From the NCBI RefSeq assembly GCF_020883455.1, contig NZ_CP086615.1:992001-1056000 (forward strand): a DNA stretch of 64,000 nucleotides, read 5' to 3'. Made by a program: the position numbers and the translations under genes. Below the pieces are notes generated by a model. It saw only the letters and a list, made by a program, of their open reading frames with translations. It had not been told where the DNA came from and ran no database searches. This document shows positions 50,323 through 59,466 of this stretch, in pieces. This DNA is from Spiribacter halobius. Its GTDB lineage: Bacteria > Pseudomonadota > Gammaproteobacteria > Nitrococcales > Nitrococcaceae. Every line of letters starts with the position of its first letter. The first letter of the stretch is position 1.

Positions 50323-51793
50323 GCTCGGGTTCCTTCACGTCTGCGGCCCGGCCCTCGGCCGGCAGGATGATCTCGAAGCGGGCGCCGCCAAAGGGACTCT
50401 CGCCCACGCGGATACGGCCGCCATGGGCCTCCACGGCCCCGTGGACCACCGCGAGCCCGAGCCCCGTGCCGCTGCCGACGGGCTTGCTGGTGAAGAAGGG
50501 CTCGAACAGCCGTTCCTGGGCATCGGGGTCGATGCCGGGGCCGTCGTCGTCCACCCGCAGCACGCACTCCGCCCCGTGCTGCGCGACCCCGACGCGTATC
50601 TCGCCACCGGGGCTTGCCTGGAGCGCGTTCTGCACCAGGTTGGCCAGGGCCTCCTCCAGCCGCGTGGGGTCGGCGTGAAGGGTGAGCCCCTCGCCGCCGT
50701 CGTCCAGCGCGAGGCGCGCGCCGGCGGCCTCCGGCATGGCCTGGGCTCGCTCGATCACGCCCTCCAGCAACGGGCGGATCTCCAGCCGGCGGGGTCGCAG
50801 CGGGCTGCGCCGGGCGAAGTTCATCAGCTCGCGGACGATCCGGGACATGCGCTGGACCTCGCCACGGATCGATTCCAGCGCCTCGCGTACCGGCGGCGCC
50901 AGGTCCGACCGGCGCAACGCGCGCTGGGCGCGCCCGTCCACGACGCTCAGGGGCGTTCCGAGCTCGTGGGCAACGCCGGCGGCGAGCTCGCCCACGGCGG
51001 CGAGCTTGCGCGACTCCCGCAGGTCCGCCTCCAGACTCTCCTGCCGCTCCCGGCGGCGCGCGATCTCGGCCTCGGAGCGGGCCAGGCTCTCCAGCATGCT
51101 GTTGAAGCCCCGGGCCAGCTCGCGGATCTCCGCCGGCCCCCCGGGCCGGGCCCGATGCGAGCGCGCACCGGTGGCGACTGCCTCCATGCTGCGGCTGAGC
51201 TCCCGCAGCGGGCCGCCAATGGCCCAGCGGTGGCCGATGATGACCACCGCGGAGAGCAGCAGCGCCAGGAGCCCGAGCCCGATGGCGCCGCCGCCACGGA
51301 TCAGCGCCAGGGTGTCGCGGAAGTCGTCGGCGTGGCGCGTGATCTGGAGCAGGGCGGCGAACCGGCCGCCGGCGTCGCTCAGCGGGAGGAAGTAGACGTA
51401 CAGTGCCTCGCCGTCGACCCGGGTGTATTCGCTGCCCTCCTCGCCACGGAGGGCCAGGGCCTCGATCTCGCGGGTGGGGAGGGCCCTGGCGCCCGCACCG
51501 GCGCCGGCGACCAGCTGCCCCTCGCGCCCGAACACATGCACGCCATAGACCCGGCCGAAGGAGAAGGCCGAGCGCAGCATCTCCTGCATGCGGTAAGGCT
51601 CGCCGCGCTGGATGGCGCGGCTCAGCGGGAACTGCAGCGCCCGGGCGATCAGCTCGATATCCTCGCGCATGCGCGCCTCGGCCTGACGCTCCAGCACAGA
51701 CAGACCCACCGAGCCCACCGCGCCTATCATGAAGGTGAGCGGCACGACGACGAAGGCGATGAGGGCGGCACTGAGGCGCAGCCGGGACAGCAT
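50315..51793 (-). CDS. Membrane sensor histidine kinase, partner of the NtrC-family regulator
   Basis: This kinase of about 492 residues has one N-terminal transmembrane helix (LSAALIAFVVVPLTFMIGAVGSVGLSV), a periplasmic domain of about 130 residues, a second helix (GGAIGLGLLALLLSAVVIIGH), HAMP, HisKA (GVAHELGTPLSVVDG) and HATPase (NLVQNALQASPGG, GTGLGLAVVHGAV). The ATG at 51793 is preferred; an in-frame ATG at 51808 lies inside the neighbouring repeat. The signal is unknown. It is cotranscribed with the regulator gene. Confidence 0.92.
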   Translation of the reverse strand: MLSRLRLSAALIAFVVVPLTFMIGAVGSVGLSVLERQAEARMREDIELIARALQFPLSRAIQRGEPYRMQEMLRSAFSFGRVYGVHVFGREGQLVAGAGAGARALPTREIEALALRGEEGSEYTRVDGEALYVYFLPLSDAGGRFAALLQITRHADDFRDTLALIRGGGAIGLGLLALLLSAVVIIGHRWAIGGPLRELSRSMEAVATGARSHRARPGGPAEIRELARGFNSMLESLARSEAEIARRRERQESLEADLRESRKLAAVGELAAGVAHELGTPLSVVDGRAQRALRRSDLAPPVREALESIRGEVQRMSRIVRELMNFARRSPLRPRRLEIRPLLEGVIERAQAMPEAAGARLALDDGGEGLTLHADPTRLEEALANLVQNALQASPGGEIRVGVAQHGAECVLRVDDDGPGIDPDAQERLFEPFFTSKPVGSGTGLGLAVVHGAVEAHGGRIRVGESPFGGARFEIILPAEGRAADVKEPEHE

Positions 51794-51799
51794 CAGGCT

Positions 51800-52246
51800 A
51801 GCCCGCATCTCTCACCGATTCGGGGCTGCGGTCGCGGATCTGGCGAGCAGTACTGCGTTGCGCTCGGTCCGGGTGCTCGACGTACTGTCGAGTACGCCTG
51901 CGCGCCCGGATTCTCCCGCGCGTTGGGCAGCGCGGAGCCCTTCCCGCGGGCCTCTGGCCGCACAGCGCGTGTGCAGACAAGGCGCGCTGCGCAGCGCTGT
52001 ACCGCGGTACAGTCAAGCAGCGCAACGCCGGCTGCGCGCGCGCTGTACGGCCCCGCAGGGCGCTTCAGAGCGGCGCCCTGGACTGCGTTGGCGTTCTTGC
52101 AAAGGGCTACGGCCATTCGCTGCGAACGCCGCCTTGCCAGGTCGCCGCTCTGAAGCGCAGAGGCCCGCGGGAAGGGTTCCGCGCTGCCCCTCTCCTGCCC
52201 GCCATCTCCACGACCTCGCTTCGCGAATCGGTGAGAAATGCGGGCT
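51800..52246. repeat. 180-bp element, copy 2, enlarged by nested inverted repeats
   Basis: The outer ends (AGCCCGCATCTCTCACCG and complement) are those of the 180-bp element. Inside lie 32-base arms at 51925-51956 and 52158-52189 (one mismatch), within these 22-base arms at 52060-52081 and 52137-52158 (one mismatch), and within these GGCGTTC/GAACGCC at 52090 and 52124. CTGTACCGCGGTACAG is a separate palindrome. No convincing gene lies in the 600-bp gap 51794-52393. Confidence 0.85.
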
Positions 52247-52328
52247 ACTGTGTCATGCTGGCAGTATGTGTCAATAAGGCACATTCACATCGGCACATTG
52301 TGGCTGGCAGGTGATGGCACGACGCCGG

Positions 52329-52344
52329 TGGCACGTCGCGTGCA
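52329..52344 (+). promoter_or_regulatory. Sigma-54-like promoter of the DUF4168 gene
   Basis: TGGCACG-TCGC-GTGCA matches the sigma-54 consensus TGGCACG-N4-TTGCA with a single mismatch. It lies 50 bases before the ATG. Upstream, ATGTGTC-AATAA-GGCACAT (52266-52284) is a dyad that could be an activator site. Confidence 0.6.
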
Positions 52345-52393
52345 AGGATCGCACCCGACAGTTGGGCAATCACTGCATCGAGGGAGGAACGAC

Positions 52394-52744
52394 ATGACTC
52401 TGCGACCCATGATGGCGGCCCTGGCACTGCTGCTCGCGCTCGCCCTCGGCGGCCCGGTGCTGGCCCAGAACGACGAAGGCGGCGCCGGCGGCTACTCCGA
52501 GGAAACGCTGCAGCAGTTCGTCGAGGCCCACAGCGGGGTGCTGGCCATCCGCGACGAGTACACCCAGCGGCTTCAGGAGGCCGACGACCGCGAGCAGGCA
52601 ATGGCGCTCCAGGAGGAGGCCAACGAGCGCATGGTCAACGCCGTCACCGACACCGGTCTTTCGGTGGAGGAATACGGCGAGATCGCCCGCGCCGCCTCGG
52701 GTGATACCGAGCTCTCGGAGCGCATCCAGGACATGATGGAGTAG
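52394..52744 (+). CDS. DUF4168 family exported protein
   Basis: This 116-residue protein has a Sec signal peptide (MMAALALLLALALGGPVLA, cleavage before QND) and a DUF4168-type helical domain (LQQFVEAHSGVLAIRDEYTQRL, VNAVTDTGLSVEEYGEIARAA). It is acidic and periplasmic or secreted; its role is unknown. GGGAGGA lies 8 bases before the ATG. Its promoter looks sigma-54 dependent. The last 13 coding bases are mirrored after the stop codon. Confidence 0.85.
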   Translation: MTLRPMMAALALLLALALGGPVLAQNDEGGAGGYSEETLQQFVEAHSGVLAIRDEYTQRLQEADDREQAMALQEEANERMVNAVTDTGLSVEEYGEIARAASGDTELSERIQDMME

Positions 52745-52946
52745 CGTCTTGCGCTACTCCATCATGAGTTGCAAGTGACAAGTAGCAAGTTGCAAGGGAC
52801 GGCCTCGATCAGGAATCGAGGCACTCGGGGCTCCCGGCGGCGCTCTCGTCTTGCAACTTGCAACTTTGAACTTGCAACTACGACTTCACCGGCATGGTGA
52901 TCTAGGCCGCACCAGCGGCCTAGATCACCATGCCGGTGAAGTCGTA
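52732..52946. repeat. CAAGTTG-word element bordered by two gene-end palindromes
   Basis: The left palindrome has 15-base arms (52732-52746 and 52752-52766) with loop TCTTG, covering the end and stop of the DUF4168 gene. The middle (52767-52878) has AGTTGCAAGTGAC words, a GC-rich spacer with its own hairpin, and complementary words. The right palindrome has 32-base perfect arms (52879-52910 and 52915-52946), loop ACCA, covering the end and stop of the reverse-strand FimX-like gene. Confidence 0.87.
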
Positions 52947-54998
52947 CCCCATGTCCGGCAAAGGCTCCTGCAGGAAGTGGCCCTGAACCAGGTCGACCTG
53001 GTACTGCCATAGCATGGCAAGCACCGTGGCCTCCTCCAGGTAGCCCGCGATGACGCGCTTGCCCATCTCGTGGCCGGTGGCGATGAGCTCGCGCACCTGC
53101 TGCTGGTGCCGGTCGTTGCTGCCGAGGTCTTCGGTGAGCTCGCGGGCGATCTTGAGGTAGTCCGCCGGCAGGTGCTGGATGAGCTGGGTGGTGTTGCCGG
53201 TGACGCCGAAGCCGTCCAGTGCGAAGCCGCAGCCGAGTGCCCGGGCCCGTTCATGAAACGCCTTGGCCTGGTTGAGCTGTGTGACCGCGACGCTCTCGGC
53301 GATCTGCAGCACCAGCCTTTCCCCCGGGATCTCCAGGCGCTGCAGCGTCTCGGCGAGCTGCTCCACCACCGCCTGCTCGCCGAGGCTCGCCCCGCCGATG
53401 CGCACGAACAGGGTGGTCTCGTGGCCGCGTTGCTGGCGCGCCGCCACGGCGGCAGCGGCCTGATCCAGCACCCAGCGGTCGATGGCCGCAGCCAGCCCGT
53501 GGCGCTCGGCATGGGGCAGAAAGGCCCCGGGCTCCAGCATCTCGCCGTCGGTGGCCCGTAACCGGAGACTCACCTCGTAGCGCTCGGTCTGGTCACCGTC
53601 CAGCGCCACGAGGGGCTGATAGTAGAGATCGAAGCCCTCGCCGGCCAGGGCATCCTCGATCAGTGTGCGCCAGTCGTCCCCGCCCTCGGGCTCTTCGCCG
53701 GCATGCAGCTGGACCCGGTTGCCGCCCTCTTCGGCGGCCGCCTCGCAGGCGGCGGAGGCGAGGTTGATGGCCTGCTCCGCGGTGGCGACCCCGTCACCGA
53801 GCACCGCGACGCCGAGGCTGCAGGTCTTGGTGATGGTGCGATTGCCGGCTTCGGTGACGTGATCCTCGACGCTCTTGCGGATCGACTCCGCCACCGCCAG
53901 CGCCTCGTGCACGCCGTGATGGCGCAGCAGCAGGGTGAACACCGCGTCGCTGTAACGGGCGGCCAGGCCGCCGCCGCCGGCCTGGCGTTCCACCAGCGTA
54001 GCCACGTCCCCGATGACCATGTCCAGCACGGTAATGCCGTGGGTGGCGCGTACCGCCTCCAGGTTGTCGAGGCGGACGTAGAGCAGGGCGCTGGTACTGC
54101 CGTCGTCGGCGTCCAGCTGCTCGGCGAGTGCGCGGTCGAGCACGTCGACGAAGTAGTTGCGGTTGAACAGACCGGTGAGCAGATCCTTGCGGCTCAGGTC
54201 CTCGAGCCGCTCCTCGAGCTCGGCGCTGGAGCTCTGCTCGCGGATGAGGATCTGGCTGCAGTCCTCCCCGTCCCAGCTGGCCGCGGAGAACTCCATGTGC
54301 ACGCGCTCCACCTCGCCGTCCGCGGCCTGGATGTGGACGTCGATCGCCTGCTGGTCGCTGTCGCCGCGCATGTAATGACGGAAAAAGGTCTTGAAGCGGT
54401 CCTGGTCTTCGCTGGCGATGAGGTCGAGCACCGGCAGGCCCTGGATCTCGTCGAGATCGCGTACGCCGAAGCGCTCGAGATAGCTGCGGTTGGCATACAC
54501 GTGCATGCCTTCGTGGACGTAGGCGATGGCGTCGCGGGAGCTGTCGAGCAGCGCGTGGCAGCGGCGCTCGGTCTCCCGCAGGGCTGCCTCGACGCGGCGG
54601 ATGCGGCGGCGCTCGTGCAGCCCGGCGAGCTCGCGGGCCACCACCAGACGGAAGTGCTCGGGATCGGCCTTGCTGACCAGATCCACCGCGCCCTCCGCCA
54701 TCACCTCGCGGCGGCGCTGCGGCTCCTCGCCGTCCGCGAGGACGAGCAGCGGCAGATCGCGCCCGGCCTGGTGGAGGACGCGGATGGCACTGGCGAGGGG
54801 CAGCTCCTCCAGGCCGTCGGCGCAGAGGAAAAGGTCGTAGCTGTGACCGGCGAGCGCCTCGCCGAGGGACTCCGCGTCCGCCACTGCGGTGGCGCGCACC
54901 GCCAGCCCTGCGTTGCGCAGGACGCTGGTCAGCTGCTCGACATCGTTTCCGGCGGCGTCGGCATACAGCAGCCGCAGCAGCCCGTTGTCGCTTTCCAT
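52920..54998 (-). CDS. FimX-like protein with degenerate GGDEF and EAL domains
   Basis: This 692-residue protein has, in order, a degenerate receiver domain (1-125; no acidic phosphoacceptor in YDLFLCADGL), a PAS domain (about 145-255), GGDEF (about 265-435) and EAL (about 440-690). The GGDEF site is ARYSDAVF (347-354) and the EAL site EVS (475-477), so neither cyclase nor diesterase activity is expected. The domain order and lost sites match FimX of Pseudomonas, a c-di-GMP receptor that controls type IV pili. It lies 18 bases after the PilZ-like gene on the same strand, so the two are cotranscribed. Confidence 0.88.
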   Translation of the reverse strand: MESDNGLLRLLYADAAGNDVEQLTSVLRNAGLAVRATAVADAESLGEALAGHSYDLFLCADGLEELPLASAIRVLHQAGRDLPLLVLADGEEPQRRREVMAEGAVDLVSKADPEHFRLVVARELAGLHERRRIRRVEAALRETERRCHALLDSSRDAIAYVHEGMHVYANRSYLERFGVRDLDEIQGLPVLDLIASEDQDRFKTFFRHYMRGDSDQQAIDVHIQAADGEVERVHMEFSAASWDGEDCSQILIREQSSSAELEERLEDLSRKDLLTGLFNRNYFVDVLDRALAEQLDADDGSTSALLYVRLDNLEAVRATHGITVLDMVIGDVATLVERQAGGGGLAARYSDAVFTLLLRHHGVHEALAVAESIRKSVEDHVTEAGNRTITKTCSLGVAVLGDGVATAEQAINLASAACEAAAEEGGNRVQLHAGEEPEGGDDWRTLIEDALAGEGFDLYYQPLVALDGDQTERYEVSLRLRATDGEMLEPGAFLPHAERHGLAAAIDRWVLDQAAAAVAARQQRGHETTLFVRIGGASLGEQAVVEQLAETLQRLEIPGERLVLQIAESVAVTQLNQAKAFHERARALGCGFALDGFGVTGNTTQLIQHLPADYLKIARELTEDLGSNDRHQQQVRELIATGHEMGKRVIAGYLEEATVLAMLWQYQVDLVQGHFLQEPLPDMGYDFTGMVI

Positions 54999-55016
54999 GC
55001 TCCCCCTTGCGAAAAA

Positions 55017-56741
55017 TCAGCCGCGGAACAGTGTCTCGATGCCATCACTGTCGCCGGCGTCGCTGTGGCGGCGGAACTCGAGCTGGACGTAGTGGGCACT
55101 GCCATCGCGCTCGCGCAGCAGGTCCAGCTCGGTTTCTCGATTGCCATGGCACAGGCGTGCCCGCCGGCCGGAGACGAAATGCGGCCCGGGCGCCAGCAGC
55201 GTCGGCGGCTGATCGCGCCCCTCGACCCGCGGCAGCAGCAGCGCCCGCTCGGCGGGCCCGAAGCGCCCGTCGTCCAGCTCGGCGCGGAGCTCCAGCGGCA
55301 CCGGGTCGCTGCCGAGGATCTCGATGCCCACTTCGAGCCCGTGCCGCGGGGCGGCACGCAGCCAGCGGACGGCCCCGAGCTGCATGGGCAGACCGCGCCC
55401 CGCCAGCTCCCGCATCAGCAGCAGCTCGCCGACGGTGAGCCGCCGTGGCGCTTGATCCCCGGACAGCAGACAATAGCCGCTGGCACTGATGTTGACCAGC
55501 TGCCAGATGTCGTCTTCGGCGTGCTCCGAGGGCGGCGCCGCGGGGACATCGTCTGAGACGCGGTCGGCCTCCCGCAGCGAGGCCAGCAGCTCGCTCGGGT
55601 AGAGCACGCTCCATACATCCGGCCGCGCCGACTGTTCGGCGCGGGGGGTGCCGGCCTCAAAGCGGCTGCGCTCGCGTTCGGCGGCGTCCGCCCGCCGTCC
55701 GAGCCGCTCGCAGAGCGTCGCGTGCACCTGGCGGAACCCGGCCTGGACCTCGGCGCGAGCCTCGGCGCGCAGGCGCCGGTGGCGGCGCGTCGGCACGGCT
55801 GCCAGGGCGAGAGCGATCCGCCCGGAAAGCTCCGGGTCCAGCCGGGACAGCTCCCCGCTGCGGCCCTGGCCGCCGGACAGGGCCCGGCGCAGGCGTTGCA
55901 GCAGGGGTGTGGTCTGCAGCGTGCGGTCGTCCGCCCGGTCCAGCTCAGGGATGGCCGCGTGGGGCGGACCGTCGGCGCTCCGCGGCACCCGGTAGACGGC
56001 GTCATCGGTGCCCTCGTCCGCGCCTGCCTCGCCCAGGCGGGCGCTGTCGGCGAGACGCCCGAGCAGCTCCCAGACCTCGACGATCTCGTGCTGGTCCAGT
56101 CGGTGCGGGCCGATCGCGGCGCACAGCAGGAGCTGCTTGTAGGCCTCCTCGGGGCTTGCGCCGCCGCCATCGCTCGCGCGCACCCGCACGCCGGCAACCC
56201 CCTCGGCCTCCGCCAGGGCGAACAGGCGATGCACCCGCGCCCACAGGCCCTCGCCCGGGGGGGCGTAGGCCAGCCAGTGCTCGAGCAGCTCGCGGCCGCG
56301 CAGGCGCAGGGCATGCTCCAGCGCCAGCGCCACCCGCCGCCGGCGGCGCAGGCCGGACGGCACCTCGGTGGCGGCGATCTCGTGGCCGAGGGCCGCCTCC
56401 GCCAGCAGGCGGCGGGCCAGCGTGGCCGCGCCGGCCGCGTTGCCGCGCAACGGCAGCGGCCGACCCAGGCAGTGCCGGCGCAGCGCGTGCACGAGGTAGT
56501 CGATCAGCGGCAGCAGGCGCTCCAGTGCCGCGAGGCGCTCGCCCACCGGCAGCGACCAGCGATTGAGCCGGTTCAGCGCACGGAAGACCTGCGGTCCGGT
56601 CTCGGCGAGATTGGCCAGGGGGAGGCCGTCGATCCAGCTGCCGATGGCTCGCGGATGCCAGTCGAACTCCTCTCGCTGCGGGTGCGAGCGCGCGGGCAGC
56701 TCCAGTGCCGGAGGGGTGGTCATCGGTCTGCAAGATCCCAT
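55017..56741 (-). CDS. Uncharacterised protein with PilZ-like C-terminal domain
   Basis: This 574-residue cytoplasmic protein is not one I can name. The first 380 or so residues are helical and Arg/Leu/Glu-rich. From about residue 410 a PilZ-like pattern appears: WQLVNISASGYCL (N-x-S-x-x-G at 417-422), then LTVGELLLM, LGAVRWLR and LEVGIEIL. The RxxxR part of a c-di-GMP site is not evident. The ATG at 56741 and the ATG at 56723 are both possible. Position before the FimX-like gene suggests joint work in c-di-GMP control of surface motility. Confidence 0.72.
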   Translation of the reverse strand: MGSCRPMTTPPALELPARSHPQREEFDWHPRAIGSWIDGLPLANLAETGPQVFRALNRLNRWSLPVGERLAALERLLPLIDYLVHALRRHCLGRPLPLRGNAAGAATLARRLLAEAALGHEIAATEVPSGLRRRRRVALALEHALRLRGRELLEHWLAYAPPGEGLWARVHRLFALAEAEGVAGVRVRASDGGGASPEEAYKQLLLCAAIGPHRLDQHEIVEVWELLGRLADSARLGEAGADEGTDDAVYRVPRSADGPPHAAIPELDRADDRTLQTTPLLQRLRRALSGGQGRSGELSRLDPELSGRIALALAAVPTRRHRRLRAEARAEVQAGFRQVHATLCERLGRRADAAERERSRFEAGTPRAEQSARPDVWSVLYPSELLASLREADRVSDDVPAAPPSEHAEDDIWQLVNISASGYCLLSGDQAPRRLTVGELLLMRELAGRGLPMQLGAVRWLRAAPRHGLEVGIEILGSDPVPLELRAELDDGRFGPAERALLLPRVEGRDQPPTLLAPGPHFVSGRRARLCHGNRETELDLLRERDGSAHYVQLEFRRHSDAGDSDGIETLFRG

Positions 56742-56796
56742 GCGTATTGGGGCGGCCGGTCGCCCGTTCGCGGCGAGTATAGCAGTGAGAATTGCG

Positions 56797-57846
56797 TCAC
56801 TCCGCGTCGTCGCCGTTGCGGTCCCGGGTCCAGTCCACCGGGGTCTTCCAGGGGCGTCCGGCGTCCTCGCGCACGAGCCGCGGCAACAGATACCCGGGCA
56901 CGCGCTCGGCCAGCGCCCGCATCAGCGCCCGCGCCTCGCGCTCCGGCACCTCGAAGTGCGCGGCACCGCGGACGCGGTCCAGGAGGTGGAGGTAGTAGGG
57001 CTGCACGCCGAGCTCGAAGAGCCGCTCGCCCAGGGCTTCCAGGGTGTCGACCTGGTCGTTGACGCCGCGCAGCAGAACGGCCTGATTGTAGAGCGCGACC
57101 CCGGCCCCGCGCAGCCGTGCGACGGCATCGGCCACCGCGGCGTCGAGCTCAGCGGGATGATTGGCGTGGAGGACGAGCACAGGGCGCAGCCGGCCACCGG
57201 CCAGCCAGGCGAGCAGGGCGTCGTCCACCCGTTCCGGCAGGACCACGGGGAGACGGCTGTGCACCCGCAGCCGCCGCAGGTGCGGGATCCCGTCCAGCGC
57301 GGCGGCGAGGTCCTGCAGACGACGGTCGCTCAGGCTAAGCGGGTCGCCGCCGCTCAGCAGCACCTCCTGGATGTCCGGGCGCTCGCGCAGGTAGGCGAGT
57401 GCGCCCTGCCACCGGTGTACGGCGGCGTTTTCCTCGGCGTAGGGGAAATGCCGCCGGAAGCAGTAGCGGCAGTGAATGGCGCAGGCGCCGGTGGCGATCA
57501 GCAGCGCCCGGCCGCGATACTTGTGCAGCACGCCGCCCCCGACCAGGCTCTGCGCATCGCCTACCGGATCCTCGATGAAGCCGGGCGTATCCGCGGCCTC
57601 GGCGTCCAGGGGCAGCACCTGGCGCAGCAGGGGGTCAGCCGGGTCGCCCCGGCGCATCCGCCGCACGTAACCCCACGGTACCCGCAGCGGGAACAGCCGG
57701 GCGCCGTGGTGGGCACCCGCCAGCAGCGCGGGGTCAAGATCCAGGGCCCGCAGCAGCTCAGCCGGGTCCCGGATAGCCGCCGCGAGGGCCTGCTGCCAGG
57801 CGGGTGGCCCGTCGGTGGCCTGGCGGCGCGCGGTCTCGGCGCTCAT
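56797..57846 (-). CDS. epmB: EF-P (R)-beta-lysine synthase EpmB (lysine 2,3-aminomutase family)
   Basis: This 349-residue radical SAM enzyme turns L-lysine into (R)-beta-lysine. The cluster motif is CAIHCRYCF (Cys122, Cys126, Cys129); LLSGGDPL follows, and a PLP Lys lies near the C-terminus ([10 protein letters not shown]). The length fits EpmB rather than catabolic lysine aminomutase. It is divergent from efp across 86 bp, and epmA follows efp. Confidence 0.95.
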   Translation of the reverse strand: MSAETARRQATDGPPAWQQALAAAIRDPAELLRALDLDPALLAGAHHGARLFPLRVPWGYVRRMRRGDPADPLLRQVLPLDAEAADTPGFIEDPVGDAQSLVGGGVLHKYRGRALLIATGACAIHCRYCFRRHFPYAEENAAVHRWQGALAYLRERPDIQEVLLSGGDPLSLSDRRLQDLAAALDGIPHLRRLRVHSRLPVVLPERVDDALLAWLAGGRLRPVLVLHANHPAELDAAVADAVARLRGAGVALYNQAVLLRGVNDQVDTLEALGERLFELGVQPYYLHLLDRVRGAAHFEVPEREARALMRALAERVPGYLLPRLVREDAGRPWKTPVDWTRDRNGDDAE

Positions 57847-57932
57847 GTTCTATCGCTCCCGCATTTCCGTTAGCATGCGCCAGTTTCGGCCCCGGGCCGC
57901 CATCAGCGGCCGCTGCAGAGAACGGAGAGGGC

Positions 57933-58502
57933 ATGGCGACCTACAGCACCAACCAGTTCAAGTCGGGCCTGAAGATCATGCTCGACGGCGAACCCTACAC
58001 CATTGTCGAGAATGAGTTCGTCAAGCCGGGCAAGGGCCAGGCGTTCAATCGCGTGAAGGTGCGCAACCTCAAGACCGGCAAGGTCATCGACCGGACCTTC
58101 AAGTCCGGCGACAGCGTCGAGGCGGCGGACGTCCTCGAGACGCAGATGCAGTATCTGTACACCGACGGCGAGTTCTATCACTTCATGGCGCCCGAGTCCT
58201 TCGAGCAGCATGCCGCCCCGGCCGCGGCAGTGGGTGACAACGCCAAGTGGCTCAAGGAGCAGGAGCTTTGCAGCGTCACCCTGTACAACGGCGCGCCGCT
58301 GTCTGTGGAGCCGCCGCCCCATGTGACCCTGAAGGTGGTGCAGACCGACCCCGGTCTCAAGGGCGACACCAGCAGCGGCGGCAGCAAGCCGGCCACGCTG
58401 GAGACCGGGGCGGTGGTGCAGGTGCCGCTGTTCATCCAGGAGGGCGAGGTGCTGAAGGTGGACACGCGCACCGGCGAGTACATTTCCCGCGCGAAGGACT
58501 GA
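57933..58502 (+). CDS. efp: Translation elongation factor P
   Basis: This 189-residue EF-P has three beta-barrel domains. The loop VKPGKGQAF places Lys34 at the site that receives beta-lysine. EF-P relieves ribosomes stalled at proline runs. GGAGAGG lies 3-6 bases before the ATG at 57933. The frame opens upstream, but those residues are not EF-P-like. The Lys34 loop matches the EpmA/EpmB type, not the arginine-rhamnosylated type. Confidence 0.97.
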   Translation: MATYSTNQFKSGLKIMLDGEPYTIVENEFVKPGKGQAFNRVKVRNLKTGKVIDRTFKSGDSVEAADVLETQMQYLYTDGEFYHFMAPESFEQHAAPAAAVGDNAKWLKEQELCSVTLYNGAPLSVEPPPHVTLKVVQTDPGLKGDTSSGGSKPATLETGAVVQVPLFIQEGEVLKVDTRTGEYISRAKD

Positions 58503-58507
58503 GCCGC

Positions 58508-59458
58508 GTGGGCGCGGCAGGCGGCGCCGACTGGCGCCCGGCCGCGAGCCGGGAGGCGCTGCGCCGGCGCGCGGCGCGCCTGGCCAGCATCAGGGCCTTC
58601 TTTGCGGAGCGCGCGGTCACCGAAGTGGAGACGCCGGTGTTGGCGGCGGCCGGTGTCACCGACGCCCAGCTCGATGGCTTCCCGGTCCCCGCCGCCGACA
58701 GTCGCTGGCTCCAGACCTCGCCCGAATACGCCATGAAGCGCCTGCTCGCGGCAGGCTTCGGCGACTGCTACCAGATCACCCGGGCATTCCGCGCCGGCGA
58801 GCGCGGGCGCCGGCATAACCCCGAGTTCAGCCTGCTGGAGTGGTACCGGGTCGGGTTCGACCATCACCGGCTGATGGCCGAGGTGGCGGCCCTGGTGGCC
58901 GAGGTGCTGGGCCCGGGGACCACGGCAACCCTGAGCTATGCGGAGGCCTTCCGCCGGGCCGGCCTGCCGGATCCGCTCACCGCGCCGACGGCGCGCCTCG
59001 CCGCCGCGGCGGAGGACCATCATGGTGCCCTGACCGCGCCACTGGAGCGCGATGAGCTCCTGGATCTGCTGTTCGGCACGATGGTACAGGCGGCGCTGCC
59101 GGCGCGCTGTTTCGTTACCGAATTCCCGGCGAGTCAGGCGGCGCTGGCCCGGCTCTCCCCGGCCGACCCGCGCGTGGCCGAGCGCTTCGAGCTCTTCGCC
59201 GAGGGCATCGAGCTCGCCAACGGCTTCCACGAGCTCACCGACCCCGAGGAGCAGCGCGCCCGCTTCGCCGCCGATACCGCCCGCCGCCGGGCCGCCGGCC
59301 GGCCCACGCCCGCCATCGACGGGCGCCTACTCGCCGCCCTGGAGTCCGGCCTCCCCCCCTGCGCCGGCGTCGCCCTGGGCCTGGACCGGCTGTTCATGCT
59401 GGCGGAGGGCGCGGATTCGGTGGACGCGGTGATGGCCTTCCCCTGGGAGCGCGCCTAG
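58508..59458 (+). CDS. epmA: EF-P lysine ligase EpmA (GenX/PoxA)
   Basis: This 316-residue class II lysyl-tRNA-synthetase paralogue lacks the anticodon-binding domain and attaches beta-lysine to EF-P. Its motifs are FFAERAVTEVETPVL (motif 1), TRAFRAGERGRRHNPEFSLLEWYR (motif 2), and GVALGLDRLFML (motif 3). The start is a GTG 5 bases after the efp stop, so translation is coupled to efp. Confidence 0.94.
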   Translation: MGAAGGADWRPAASREALRRRAARLASIRAFFAERAVTEVETPVLAAAGVTDAQLDGFPVPAADSRWLQTSPEYAMKRLLAAGFGDCYQITRAFRAGERGRRHNPEFSLLEWYRVGFDHHRLMAEVAALVAEVLGPGTTATLSYAEAFRRAGLPDPLTAPTARLAAAAEDHHGALTAPLERDELLDLLFGTMVQAALPARCFVTEFPASQAALARLSPADPRVAERFELFAEGIELANGFHELTDPEEQRARFAADTARRRAAGRPTPAIDGRLLAALESGLPPCAGVALGLDRLFMLAEGADSVDAVMAFPWERA

Positions 59459-59466
59459 CGGGCGAG

